DNA from: Auriscalpium vulgare
Taxonomy: Eukaryota > Basidiomycota > Agaricomycetes > Russulales > Auriscalpiaceae
Direction: 5' to 3'
Length of the DNA: 64,000 nt
Assembly: GCA_019915015.1 (NCBI GenBank)
Contig: JAHBBC010000010.1
Coordinates: forward strand, 434,001 to 498,000
Part shown: positions 55,075 to 64,000 of the stretch, in pieces
How the letters are laid out: each line of letters starts with the position of its first letter
Numbering within the stretch: the first letter of the stretch is position 1
Made by a program: the position numbers and the translations under genes
Notes under the pieces: generated by a model
Seen by the model: only the letters and a program-made list of their open reading frames with translations
Databases searched by the model: none
Told to the model about the DNA's origin: nothing

Positions 55075-57217
55075 ATGTCGTCTGCAAGCCCTCCTCAAGG
55101 TAGCGTTTACCGTTTCTCCTGGGCGCAAGCTGATCTCGAGGACGGTAGAGAACCCCGCTAGCGCCGGCCCCGCTAGCGCCGGCCCCGCTAGCGCTGGCGC
55201 CGCAGCACCAAGCGCCCCGATCGTATGCACAAAGGAAAGGTACGCATATATGCGCGCCACTTCATTTCGCACAGCGAGCTAACCCGGTTTATAGCTACCT
55301 CATCGCGGCAAAGTTTGCCGCGCGCGGCCTGATTGGCCCTACAACTCATATGGAGGACGTGTTCCTCGCCGGCTCAGGCAACAGCAACCCCAATTTGTGA
55401 GTGTCGCGGATGGCTTCGCTCCCGTCTTACGCGTCTTCCAGGCCCGAGGCCAGACAGACCGAGCTGCTCCATGCCTATGAGGAAATCGAACGACGAGTGC
55501 CCGGTCTCCAGGAGCTCGTTGCCGCAGGGGACGAGAAAACCCTTGCCATGATCGCAAAAGAGGTGAGCGCATATACGTGCTTTGTTCAACTCACGACTCA
55601 GCCGACTGTCCAGATGATGAAGAAGATCAAAGCTGTACGCGCCAGCGACCGCAACGCCATCAGGGACATGGTGAACACATACGTGCCGGACGACCTCAAC
55701 TCGCCTCTGCAGCCAGCCGTTGGGGTAGGCATGAAGGCAACGTGTGGGTTCTTCCATCCGGCACTCGGCCGGCTCCTGTGCCCCGTCGATTATTACGAGT
55801 CATTCGAGACGGACCCTGAGCGGTGAGTGCCTGCTATCCTCTATCGAATTATCCTCTCTGACCAGCACCTTCAGCACGTATGAACACTTCAAAAAAGGCC
55901 TTCTCCCGATGCATTCGGAACCACCGCTCCTAGTGTACGAAGGTTACAGGTACCACTCGAAGGACGGAGAAGACCCGGATGAGGGCTTGTACCGAAGTGC
56001 AGCGATCATCCGCGTAGGTGCAAATTTGTTGCAGTCTCGCAGTCTCTGACGTTGTCCAGGTCGGCCGGCACATTCTCCTGGGCAAGAGCAAAGCGATGAC
56101 GGATCCGACGACGGAATCAGTCTCCTTCGCTGGGAGTAACGCGGAGATCCATGGGATCACGCATATCACCGGATACCTCATCGCATACATTTGCGAATTG
56201 GTACGTCTCCATCAGCATGGATTTCTTGCGCAACTTACCCTTGATAGACTCGATATATGATGAGCTCGCAGACGACGTTTTCGGCCCAAGACGGCCGATT
56301 CTCCTACGAGGTGTTTCGCCACCAAATTATTCATTGGTTTAGCTGCCCAACGGACCCGCACGTTGAGGGCACCCTCCGGTGGTGGAACGAGTACGTGCCG
56401 TTCTATATCGCTCTGCATCTGGGCTCACTTTGCCTGAGAAACATCTTTGGCAACGCGGAGGGAAGGGTGACAGTTGAAGAGCCCGAGGAAATCCCGGTCA
56501 ACAATGGGTTAGCCCGCCGTCGAGCGGCTCGTATTGCGGCACAGATGGCTCTTACGGGAGCTACAGGTGCGTCCCGCGTCCTTCCAGTACTCTGGTGATT
56601 CTTACCATAAGCAGATGCAGCAACATCGGCCCACGTCCCGCTCGAGCGTGCGCTCGCCGCAGCCTCCACCAGCGCGGCCGCCATCGCGGATATAGCCTCT
56701 TCCCCAGCCGCGATCCCTCCCACCCCTGCTCCTACGCCCCGCGAGCCTTCTCCGCCCCCTGCTCTAGGTACGTCGCTTCTGCGGGCTCAGGCGGCGCGTC
56801 TGACGTTGTGCAGATTCCGCAGAGCAGACCATGACCGACATCTCCTTTGCGACCAGCACCAGCGCGGCATCTGCAGCTACGCGCGACACGACGCCGCCTG
56901 GCTCTCCACTCTCCGACCTCGCTTCGCCAACGCCCGCTGCCGCCACTTTGCCAACCATCAGCACCGGGGACGGCATGACGTCGCCGACGCTCTCCTCCTC
57001 GCCCTCCTTGACCCTCGACACCAGCCTCCGTGCGCCCGAGGTCGGCACCAAGAGGAAGGCGACGACCGACGAGGAGCCTGAAGAACTGACTACCGACGCC
57101 CCCGACGGGCCCAGCAAGGCGAAGCGTGCCCCGAAGCGCGCCAGGGGGAAAGCGACGGCGTCGTCTGCCCCCGTCACCACGCGCCGCATGACTCGCTCGG
57201 CCGTGAAAGGCGGCTAG
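55075..57217 (+). CDS. DUF6698-type protein, 567 aa
   Basis: Ten exons: 55075..55099, 55149..55239, 55295..55396, 55442..55562, 55614..55822, 55875..56013, 56060..56200, 56248..56566, 56615..56767, 56814..57217. Introns are 45-55 nt and phases agree. Starts MSSASPPQE, then a triplicated PASAG from a 15-bp repeat. The conserved core has RRVPGLQELVAAGDEKTL, GFFHPALGRLLCPVDYY, VYEGYRYHSKDGEDPDEGLY, SFAGSNAEIHGITHITGYLI and EGTLRWWNEYVP. This layout is typical of DUF6698, a mushroom-expanded family of unknown role. The C-terminal third is low-complexity Ala/Ser/Pro/Thr ending in basic KRAPKRARGKA, a likely nuclear signal. Shares a divergent promoter with the TET/JBP gene. Confidence 0.72.
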
Positions 57218-57826
57218 GGCACTCTCCTCTCGCGCCTTGTGCCCCAACGACCCCCTGCTCCTGCTCTCGCACGGTTTCCGTCGCTCCTGCTCTCGTATCG
57301 CTTTCGTTTGCCCCCTGCCTGCTGCCCGATGGTACGCGCTCGTTAGATACCCACCGATTGCAATGTATATTATCCTGTGCCCGGCTTGCAATGCATCATG
57401 ATTCTCATAATCCTTGCAAAGTGTGAACAGTATTACTAATGAGCAGCCCAGAGCAACAGGCCTCATGCCACCGGCATTACCATCGCCATAAATATCGTGA
57501 TGGATCATAACTCTCATAACCATCGTGAGGCTTTGACTGGACAGGTAGAGCAAAATATATTCGAGTGAGTTGTATATTACAGGCATCATGACTCTCATAA
57601 CCATTCAGATCCCCGCCCCCGCCCGCGCGGCGCCCGCCCTCCACCGCTGTAGCCTACTACGAGCTGGTCCCAGCTACTTTGAGTGCTAGCGGGCTACCTA
57701 CTTAAGGTCCGAGCAGGCTGTCTACTCGAACTCTTAGTGTTTGACGTGGTCCCGTCTTGTTCGGTCTACTTGCCGAGTTTCACTCCCCGCTTCCGGGACT
57801 CCGAGTAGCTGACCTGGTCGGAGATA
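57218..57826. other. E2 right subterminal region
   Basis: Three spaced copies of about 20 bp, ATCATGA(C/T)TCTCATAA(C/T)C or ATCATAACTCTCATAACC, lie near 57397, 57502 and 57587. CTACT-type motifs are dense at 57650-57800. Both patterns fit transposase binding sites. No gene. Confidence 0.5.
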
Positions 57827-57861
57827 CTTTAATCTGTAGTATCCGGGCCCTGAACGCAGTG
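57827..57861 (-). repeat. E2 right terminal inverted repeat
   Basis: Ends CGGGCCCTGAACGCAGTG, the exact reverse complement of the left 18 bp, followed by the ACT duplication. Confidence 0.88.
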
Positions 57862-60800
57862 ACTGTTCCGGCTCGATATGACGAATGCTTGGGCGAGTGC
57901 GTGTAGTCAATTCCCCTTCTTGCCTGACTGCAACAGTGCCGCTAGCGTCGCATCCATGTTTGGCACAGTTGTGCTGTGTATTGACAGCGCAAAGCGCATC
58001 CTCCGACACAATTTGAGACTGCAAATCAACGCATGAGGCTGGAGGACACACCTGTATGGGTACCAAGGTCCATCCGGCAAACCGCAGCTGAGGCATCTGA
58101 TACTTTGGTGCAATGCCTTGCACTACGTGCGTCTCTAGCAGGATATAATGTCCTTTACCTTCACGGGAAATCGCCGTGTTCGGAACTTGAATGATTTCGC
58201 GCACACGGCCGACCGACAGGGGTGTCTCAGACGCGTGCACGGTCGGCATGGGCCCTGGGTGTTTGGCCAAAATCCAGCTGTCGAGGGCCACAACTTCCCC
58301 TTTCTCAAGGGTCACATTCTTGCACATTTTAAATTTGTACCGTCCTGGGTTTGCCAAACTATTGGGAAGCCGCCGCGCAGCTTGCAGTGTGTCCCAGCCC
58401 CTGGCGGGTTTGCCGTCGCTCGTCACAGTGCCTGTTTGGTATAATCAGCCTGTGCCCGAGCGTGAATATGAGAGCGTGATGGCGTACCGTGTTCAGCATC
58501 GCTGGCATCTGGGCCCAGGCCTAGGTAATGACATAGAATACGTTGATGACTGCCAGCACCGAGCACAAGGCTATGTGGGTGAGGTCCGACCGTCGTCCAA
58601 TCGGCTGCGCGGTCGCTAAATGCAGGTGGGCGAACCACCGACTTTGCTTGCTGTGCAGCAAGAGGAGAGGGTGGCGGATCTTGACGGACACGCGGAAGAA
58701 AATAACCGCCGCTCAAAAGGTGTCGGATGCGGTTGCAGTTTGAGAACCCGATAGCAAGGTCGCGTGATGGTGCATGTCGATTGCTGTGGATGCTCTGTGA
58801 GCGGATGACAGCGTTGAATGACTCGAAGGCCTCTGTCGCAAAGAGTATGGCAGGGCCGAAACGGCGGACGTGGTCGGGAAGGTGCCGAATGATGTGGAAT
58901 TTGGGCTTGTTGAACCAGCGTGGTGTCCAACGAGCTGTGCAGTTCAGAAAGTGATCGATCGCATCTTGCATGGCGGCCTATGTCGGACATAGATGTGAGC
59001 GCATAGAAAATGCGATGAGAAGGCTTGGGACACACCAAGTGCTGTTCCAGATTCATTATTTGGGGCTGCCATATTAATGGGATGAGACGACAGAGCGATA
59101 GCCATGTGCCGTAACACTCCGTGGGTACAAGGTCATAGAGAACAAATGGGGCTGCTTGCGCGATGACTCGGAAGTCGCGCCCGGTCAAAGATCCTGCATA
59201 TTGAACCAAAGTTCGACCGGCTAGAGGCGACGCGCCGAGGCCAGCAACATCTAGCGAATTTAAGCGGGTGATGAGAAGTTCCTTCTTGTCGTCCTTGACC
59301 CGAGCAACCACGTCGCGCCAGAAGTACTTGACAAACCCAAGAAGCACAACGTGCAGGATTTCAACGGGAGTGTCTGTGTGCGGATCCAGAGCTGATCGCA
59401 AAGCCAAGTCAAATACTGCAGACACGTGGATAGAAGGCGTGGCTTACTCTTGATACGCCAGACAGGGCTCATCGTATTCTTCGGGAACGAATCAACGACC
59501 TTGTCAATAGCAATTTGCTTCTGCTCATGCGACCCTTTGAACTTCTTGCTAACGGCGGAGATCCGGTCAATGAAGTGTTCCTGAAACGTGTCTTTCAGGC
59601 CATGAGCCGTCTTGCGCTTCTTCACCTGAGTCATGCGCCCAACGGTGATGGCGTCTTGGAAGATGGATTTCAACGTGGCCTCAGACTGATCCTTGGTTCG
59701 CCAAGTGATGGGCTGAAAACCGCAATTGTGAGCCACTCCAACTACAAGTTTGATTGATGCGTGCACGTACCCCGAGAAAGCGACGCGCTCGGTTGACAAG
59801 CTCTTGCATGGTCTCCTCTCGCTTCTTCCTTGACTTCTTTGCAGGTTTGTCTGCGTCATTGTCTGAGGTGTCAACACTGACAACAGACTCACGACCGCTC
59901 GATGCGCCAGGCGACAGCGCACGAGAGTCTGACCCAGGCTCGTGGGAAGGAACAGTGGGTTCATCCTCGGCATCCTTGCCCTTCACCCAACAACACCGAC
60001 AGAAGAACTTTCCACGAAGGCCGATGTGGCAAGCGATCTCACTCTGCATGGGATTGTCTCCGAGGAAGGCGAGAACAATCGGAATCATGAGGATCATCTC
60101 TTGAGCTTCGCAGTCCCATGCCCAGATTCCGTTCTCCTGACCATCACTGGTGCCGTGGCAAAGTATGAGACACTGGGGTAAATTATGTGGTGCAACACGT
60201 ACATGATTTGATCAGCAATTCCATCGAGCATCTCCAACGGTGGCGCAATGTTGGAGGTTGCTAAGAAATGAACATTGTATTCTTTTTGAGCCATCGCGCG
60301 AGGCAGTCCAGCGGGCGTGAACAGGAACGAGTTATGTTTGTTCCACTTCTTCGAGAGATTGCCGGATGTATCGTCGCAGTAGAGCCACATCATGAACGTC
60401 GCGACTCGGTGTTTGCGTGCCTTCGCACGCCAGCGGTTGCCTTCAGCCGGATCAGTGTGTGTCCACGGGCATAAACCTCTACCTGGCGCGTTAAGAACAC
60501 CTGCCAGCGCCTGCTTGTTAGCCATATAATATACACTGAGGCTGAACGTCACGCACCCAGGATCACATGCGGACTCACTCGCCCATTGGATCTATGCACC
60601 GCAGCCGTGGTAGGCAGGTTGAGCGTGAATTGGCTAGCCGGCACCTCGAATGTTTCATAGTCGAGGACGACGTAGCCAAGTGGCAAGTCATCACCATCAG
60701 AGACGGCCTGCAAACGGCAGGCGCGGGCGAAAAATTCCTGGTGGGTGGCATTGCCGGACCGGCACGCACGTGTGAACCAGCGCAGAGGTATGCAGAGCTC

Positions 60801-62073
60801 GCCGTCTGACAAGGTAGCCGGCTCGTACGTGTAAAAGTCCTGGTTCTTGATGCGGATCATGGGGGAGAGTAGCGACCCGTCCATCTCGTGCAGCCAGCGC
60901 TTCGCCTGCCATGCTTCTCCAAGCTCGGGTCCTGTATCCTCGGGAAAGTGCCGCAGGTGAGGTCGGACTCGAGGGTTTGCCATTTCCTTCAAAGCATACC
61001 GCGGCGTCGTACCGCAATGTTAGTCTGTCTTTGTCGTGTCCGGAAAGGGAAGCAGAAGTCGTACCTGTGCAATAATATCCGCCAGACTATTGGTGTAATA
61101 GACGTGCCCCAGTGCGCCTTGATGCCTGATGGTTTTGATGCCATAGAGCTCTTGCATGTCTGCGTTGAGGTTCTTCATCCACGAGACAGATGGCACATCA
61201 TCGATGCCGAACATTGCCAGACCCCAACGGATGATCTCCACTTGGGAGTCGGAAAAAAGAGAGCGAGGCAGATGACGCAGAACGTCGAGAACACAGGCCT
61301 GTCAACGTGTAAGTGTACGGTGAAGCAGATGGAGCCTAGTGCTTACCGCTTTATCGGGCCATGGGAACCAGCTGGGGTCGAGAACAGCGTCCGGTGCATG
61401 GCGTATCCTGTCCGCTCCGACTCTGAATCCATGGTCTAGGCAGTAATGTGTTAGTATAGGTAGACACACCGCATGCGAGAGGAGCTTCTTACCATCCTCA
61501 TCACTGCCCGCAGGCCGAGTGTCCCCGAGCGAGGCCTCCGAACTTGTATCAGAGCGTGCACCGTCTCCGTCTGCTGCCAGCCAATCAGAAAGCGTTGTTG
61601 CCAGGCGGCCGAGTGCGTCATCGACGTCCGCTGGGTTGGAGCTGGTGTCGGGTGCGTCTTCGAGGATTGCCTCCCAGTCAAATTGAGCAGCTTCACGAGA
61701 ACTCCCAGGAGACGGTGGTGCAGTGTGAGGCGGAGGACTCCCCCCGATATCTCGAAGGAGCGCCGCTATGGGGCCTGTGACCATCTCGGAGGCTCGCCGA
61801 TAGGTCGAGGCCGGACTCGTGCCTTCCTGCAAAGAAGACGAGGCTGGTTGGCTTGACCTGAAGAACTCGACGCGTTCGCGGTGGCCATGTGTCGTCTCGT
61901 GTCGGCGAGCGTGATAGCCAGTGCGCCAGGACTTGTCCTTGCATGCCATGCACGTCCACTCATTCTTGTGGTCTCCGACACCAGCTTGCCACACTATTTG
62001 AGAGGTCTTAAGGCTGGTAAAAAGCCAATGAAAGCGCAGCAGACTGACCAGTAGGGTCCTCAAACATTTCCAT
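57862..62073 (-). pseudogene. E1 Tnp2-like transposase-type gene, cut by E2
   Basis: Exons: 62073..62049, 61993..61493, 61435..61347, 61298..61065, 60986..60579, 60510..60203, 60146..59771, 59712..59448, 59391..59036, 58977..58488, 58431..57862; the last codons lie at 41564..41347. Together 1,279 aa with every phase correct. Starts MEMFEDPTVWQAGVGDHKN. N-terminal zinc finger CMACKDKSWRTG with two later His. Then IRWGLAMFGIDDVPSVSWMK, MANPRVRPHLRHFPEDTG, SKKWNKHNSFLFTPAGLPRA, MIPIVLAFLGDNPMQSE (candidate D), CRCCW, TPVEILHVVLLGFVKYFW (compare DPMHNLLLGLVKNQW of Tnp2), and FGPAILFATEAFESFNAVIR (candidate E). The family is familiar as a multi-copy mushroom protein; the Tnp2-like assignment is inference. 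E2 replaces its last 72 codons. Confidence 0.75.
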
Positions 62074-62380
62074 GCTGCTGCTACGTGCTGTGACACAGTG
62101 AGGAGAGGAAGGAGCAATATGCAAAGCGCGTACGCGGAGCGACGCGCGTTCGGGCGTCGGGCCAATAATATGCCATCCGGCCTGATGCTGAATGCAGAAG
62201 TCCGGCCTGGGGCCAATGCCGCTATCCATTGGCCTCCGGCTGACATGTGATCCGGGCTCAGGCCAATGATCGACTCACCGGCCTCACGCTGACTTTTCGC
62301 CAGCCTCAAGCCAATTCTTATCATCCGCTCAGTGCTGACTTTCTCTCATTGGCCTACGCGGCTGTGGAGCGCTGGCGGTG
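62074..62380. other. E1 right end and promoter of its transposase-type gene
   Basis: Holds at least six GGCC-containing motifs in both orientations (CCGGCCTGGGGCCAAT, GGGCTCAGGCCAATGATC, CATTGGCCTACG), evenly spread over 200 bp. They resemble those at the left end. Ends GCGCTGGCGGTG. Confidence 0.5.
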
Positions 62381-62520
62381 TATATTTAATGGCCAAGCCC
62401 CTCTCCCCCCTGCCCCCTAAATGATTAAGAGTAATTGTACTGCCATGCTTGCACTGGCCATTTCCCACCAAGTGATAGTATACATCACTATCTCAATTGA
62501 GCTCAGAACCGCCTCCACAG
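62381..62520 (-). repeat. Repeat family A, continuation after E1
   Basis: Continues the copy that stops at 36377. Matches 17895-17989 inverted (AATTACTCTTAATCATTTAG). Then joins a fragment also present at 35395-35450. Confidence 0.65.
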
Positions 62521-63132
62521 GTTACGATTCCCTTGAATCGTTTCTTATGTAAGCACCAGTCGCGGTTTTTGACCCCCCCTGTAACCTTCATCTTGTCCTC
62601 CAAAATGGAAATATGTTCTCATGATCCATTTTCATTTCTAAACACATTTCTACCTCTTCCCTCCTCAAAAGACTCTCGATTCTGTCAGTATTTTGCATTT
62701 TGTAGGCTAACTAGGATAGATATGCATATAATTACAGTTGCTCCTAAGTCCGATGAAAATGCTCTATAATTGCCATTTCCGGTAAATAATTCCCACGCTC
62801 GATCCCATGACGTCAGTCTCGGATGCACAGCACAAGCGCACTCGGAAACTACGTCATTCCTCTCTACTCCGGCTACTGTACTACCCGGACTTGATTACCA
62901 ATCTTTTCAAAATTGTTCATAACAGGATTTGAACTGCAAACCTCCAAGTTTTGAAGACTGTAAGATACCACTAGACTACAGAGCCATTGACAATAAATAC
63001 ATCAATACGTATCCTATAGACTATTCCTGTAGGCTTTTGAAAGCCTCTAAGTCTGTTACCTCATTCGTGCATCCAGAAATTATGTCATGTCTGAGCTCTA
63101 GCCAACGTACTACCTAGAGTAAAATACATATA
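62521..63132 (-). repeat. Repeat family B, copy 2, with tRNA-like head
   Basis: Inverted partner of 21315-22000. The tRNA-like segment at about 62917-62988 reads GGCTCTGTAGTCTAGTGG on the minus strand. Carries TGACGTCA in the same position as copy 1. Confidence 0.65.
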
Positions 63133-63617
63133 CTGTACCATTACGGAGATAGGCTTGCAGGGGTACAGCCGTGACCGAAAATTCCACATGCTCGTTTGGC
63201 TCGAAGTGCTTGCAGGACCGCATGAGAAAAAAAATGCTCGAGCCACCTTGAGCTTGGGCAGTACTGACTAGCAGTAGGAGTCTTGATGTGAGATTGCATG
63301 CCACTACTGGAACAATCTGATGATGGTAGGTGTCATGATACCCCTCAGAGACCCGACAATGATGGGTGTGAGAAGGTGAGGTGAACCGAGGGGCAGGCTG
63401 GGCAGCAATAAAATGACAGAAAATTGCGATAGCAGATTATCTGAAGCCACAAAATGCACACTTTAGTCTTCCACATCCTTATGACCAGAAAAATGGCAGT
63501 ACCGGACTTTTGGTTGCTGTGCTCGCTCTCGCCTGTGACCTGTGACCAAGTGCTCCATATGCTCTGCTCGCGGGCCCCTGTGACCTGTGACCCGAGCCTC
63601 TCTCCGTAATGGTACAG
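63133..63617. mobile_element. MITE, Tc1/mariner-like, 485 bp
   Basis: Terminal inverted repeats CTGTACCATTACGGAGA then T or G, then AGGCT (22 of 23 matching). TA is duplicated on both sides (63131-63132 and 63618-63619). The equivalent stretch at about 21306-21320 is uninterrupted. No coding capacity. A TA duplication fits the Tc1/mariner group. Confidence 0.8.
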
Positions 63618-63840
63618 TAAGTGTTTCTATTAGAAATTGAACTGCAGACCGTGCCCTTGATCAATACCTGGCGGCCTGCGCGAGCTTGCGAGCGAGGCCG
63701 GCCAGGTATTGATTGAGGCATGGTTGGTCCATGTTTCACGGAGCAATGCCCAATGTTGCTGAGCAAGTTCTTGCACAGCGATGATGGGCACCCACATGTG
63801 GTAGGGTGTACTAAGATTGACTACATGATGATATTTACAA
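63618..63840 (-). repeat. Repeat family C, copy 2, with palindrome
   Basis: Inverted partner of 21090-21306. The palindrome at 63653-63723 keeps TCAATACCTGG..CCAGGTATTGA around a GC-rich loop. Confidence 0.6.
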
Positions 63841-64000
63841 ACCATTAGAAATGGAATCGTACCTGCCGTGCTTAGCACCGGCCCACTACCAGCAAGTGCA
63901 GTAGAAGCTGAGATACGCGTTGTCAATGTCGTGTGACGCGTCAGCACGACAGCAACGACGCGTCACATGTCGTGGGAAGCAGCGGCGATGTGTAAGTGTC
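63841..64000. repeat. Fragments of repeat families A and related
   Basis: About 63825-63900 matches 18650-18730 inverted (GTGCTTAGCACCGGCCCACT, inside TGCCGTGCTTAGCACC). The last 100 bases match 35300-35390 and 33680-33790 (CGCGTCACATGTCGTGGGAA). Runs off the window. Confidence 0.5.

Larger units (their letters stand above)
41568..57861 (+). mobile_element. Transposon E2: CACTA-type element with TET/JBP cargo, 16.3 kb
   Basis: Both ends begin CACTGCGTTCAGGGCCCG reading inward (18 of 18), and similarity continues for about 17 more bases. ACT flanks both sides (41565-41567 and 57862-57864). Removing E2 and one ACT restores a continuous reading frame in the host E1 gene. Order: Tnp2 transposase (+), 598-aa protein (-), 769-aa protein (-), truncated gene (+), TET/JBP dioxygenase (-), DUF6698-type protein (+). 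A 3-bp duplication, CACTR-type ends and a Tnp2 protein place it in the CACTA/EnSpm group. Confidence 0.9.
36378..62380 (-). mobile_element. Transposon E1 (CMC-like), 26.0 kb including nested E2
   Basis: The borders are defined by the family A repeat it splits. The left flank ends GGGTA, the element starts CACAGGCGGCACAG and ends GCGCTGGCGGTG, and the right flank starts TATATTT. The uninterrupted copy at 17986 reads GGGTATATT in the same orientation, giving a TA target duplication. Terminal similarity beyond CAC..GTG is weak, but both ends carry many GGCC-containing 10-16 bp motifs such as ATTGGCCT(G/C). Own genes: a 467-aa protein (-), a 328-aa protein (+) and a 1,279-codon transposase-type gene (-) cut by E2. 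Without E2 it is 9.7 kb. Assignment to the CACTA/Mirage/Chapaev group is inferred from the ends, the short TSD and the Tnp2-like protein. Confidence 0.7.

Noticed and set aside
57735..57739. TAGTG at 57735-57739 as the right end of E2 (CACTA on the other strand)
   Set aside because: No matching left end was found, and the 18-bp match, ACT duplication and restored host frame all place the end at 57861.
58005..58042. A 33-nt intron in the E1 transposase-type gene (GTGTGT..TTGCAG)
   Set aside because: It is shorter than any other intron in the gene and reads through in frame, so it was kept as coding.
36378..62380. Assignment of E1 or E2 to KDZ or Plavaka elements
   Set aside because: Motifs I associate with those transposases are absent. 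E2 has clear Tnp2 signatures, and E1 has only Tnp2-like blocks, so it is left unplaced.

Overview
The window is nuclear DNA of a basidiomycete fungus, most likely a mushroom-forming Agaricomycete. Evidence: genes are cut by many introns of about 45-60 nt with GT..AG ends; the protein families are typical of that group (AreA GATA-like/DUF3295 protein, F-box proteins, a NACHT-WD40 NLR, a TET/JBP dioxygenase, a DUF6698-type protein, Tnp2-type transposases); and about three quarters of the window is mobile or repetitive DNA. All exon models were built by eye from splice sites and reading-frame phase; none rests on a database search.

Layout. 1-9 kb is ordinary gene space: a nitrogen-regulator-like protein (1,500-4,006, +), then on the minus strand an F-box cluster (a 3' remnant, a frameshifted copy and an intact copy) around a kinase-fold-like protein. 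9-12.8 kb has no gene I can name. 12,824-17,842 (+) is a ten-exon NLR of 1,511 aa with C2-like, Goodbye-like helical, NACHT and eleven near-identical WD40 repeats. 17.9-36.4 kb is a mosaic of dispersed repeats holding a TRIM (19,173-20,264), a 9.9-kb Ty3/Gypsy element with identical LTRs (23,531-33,441), and tRNA-like sequences.

36,378-62,380 is a 26-kb DNA transposon, here E1, with CAC..GTG ends and a TA target duplication. It carries a divergent pair of unknown genes and a 12-exon Tnp2-like transposase-type gene. That gene is cut 72 codons from its end by a second transposon, E2 (41,568-57,861; 16.3 kb), which has matching 18-bp ends starting CACTG and a 3-bp ACT duplication. E2 encodes a Tnp2 (CACTA/EnSpm-type) transposase, two large unknown proteins, a TET/JBP 5-methylcytosine dioxygenase with its metal- and 2-oxoglutarate-binding residues, a DUF6698-type protein and the 5' remnant of a sixth gene. 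Three E2 transcription units begin next to the same module of two palindromes. 62.4-64 kb returns to the repeats and holds a 485-bp MITE.

How the parts may work together (inference): E2 looks like a selfish element carrying its own DNA-demethylation enzyme, which could counter host cytosine methylation of the element. For E1, the Gypsy element and the MITE, related repeat copies elsewhere in the window preserve the uninterrupted target, which supports the boundaries given.
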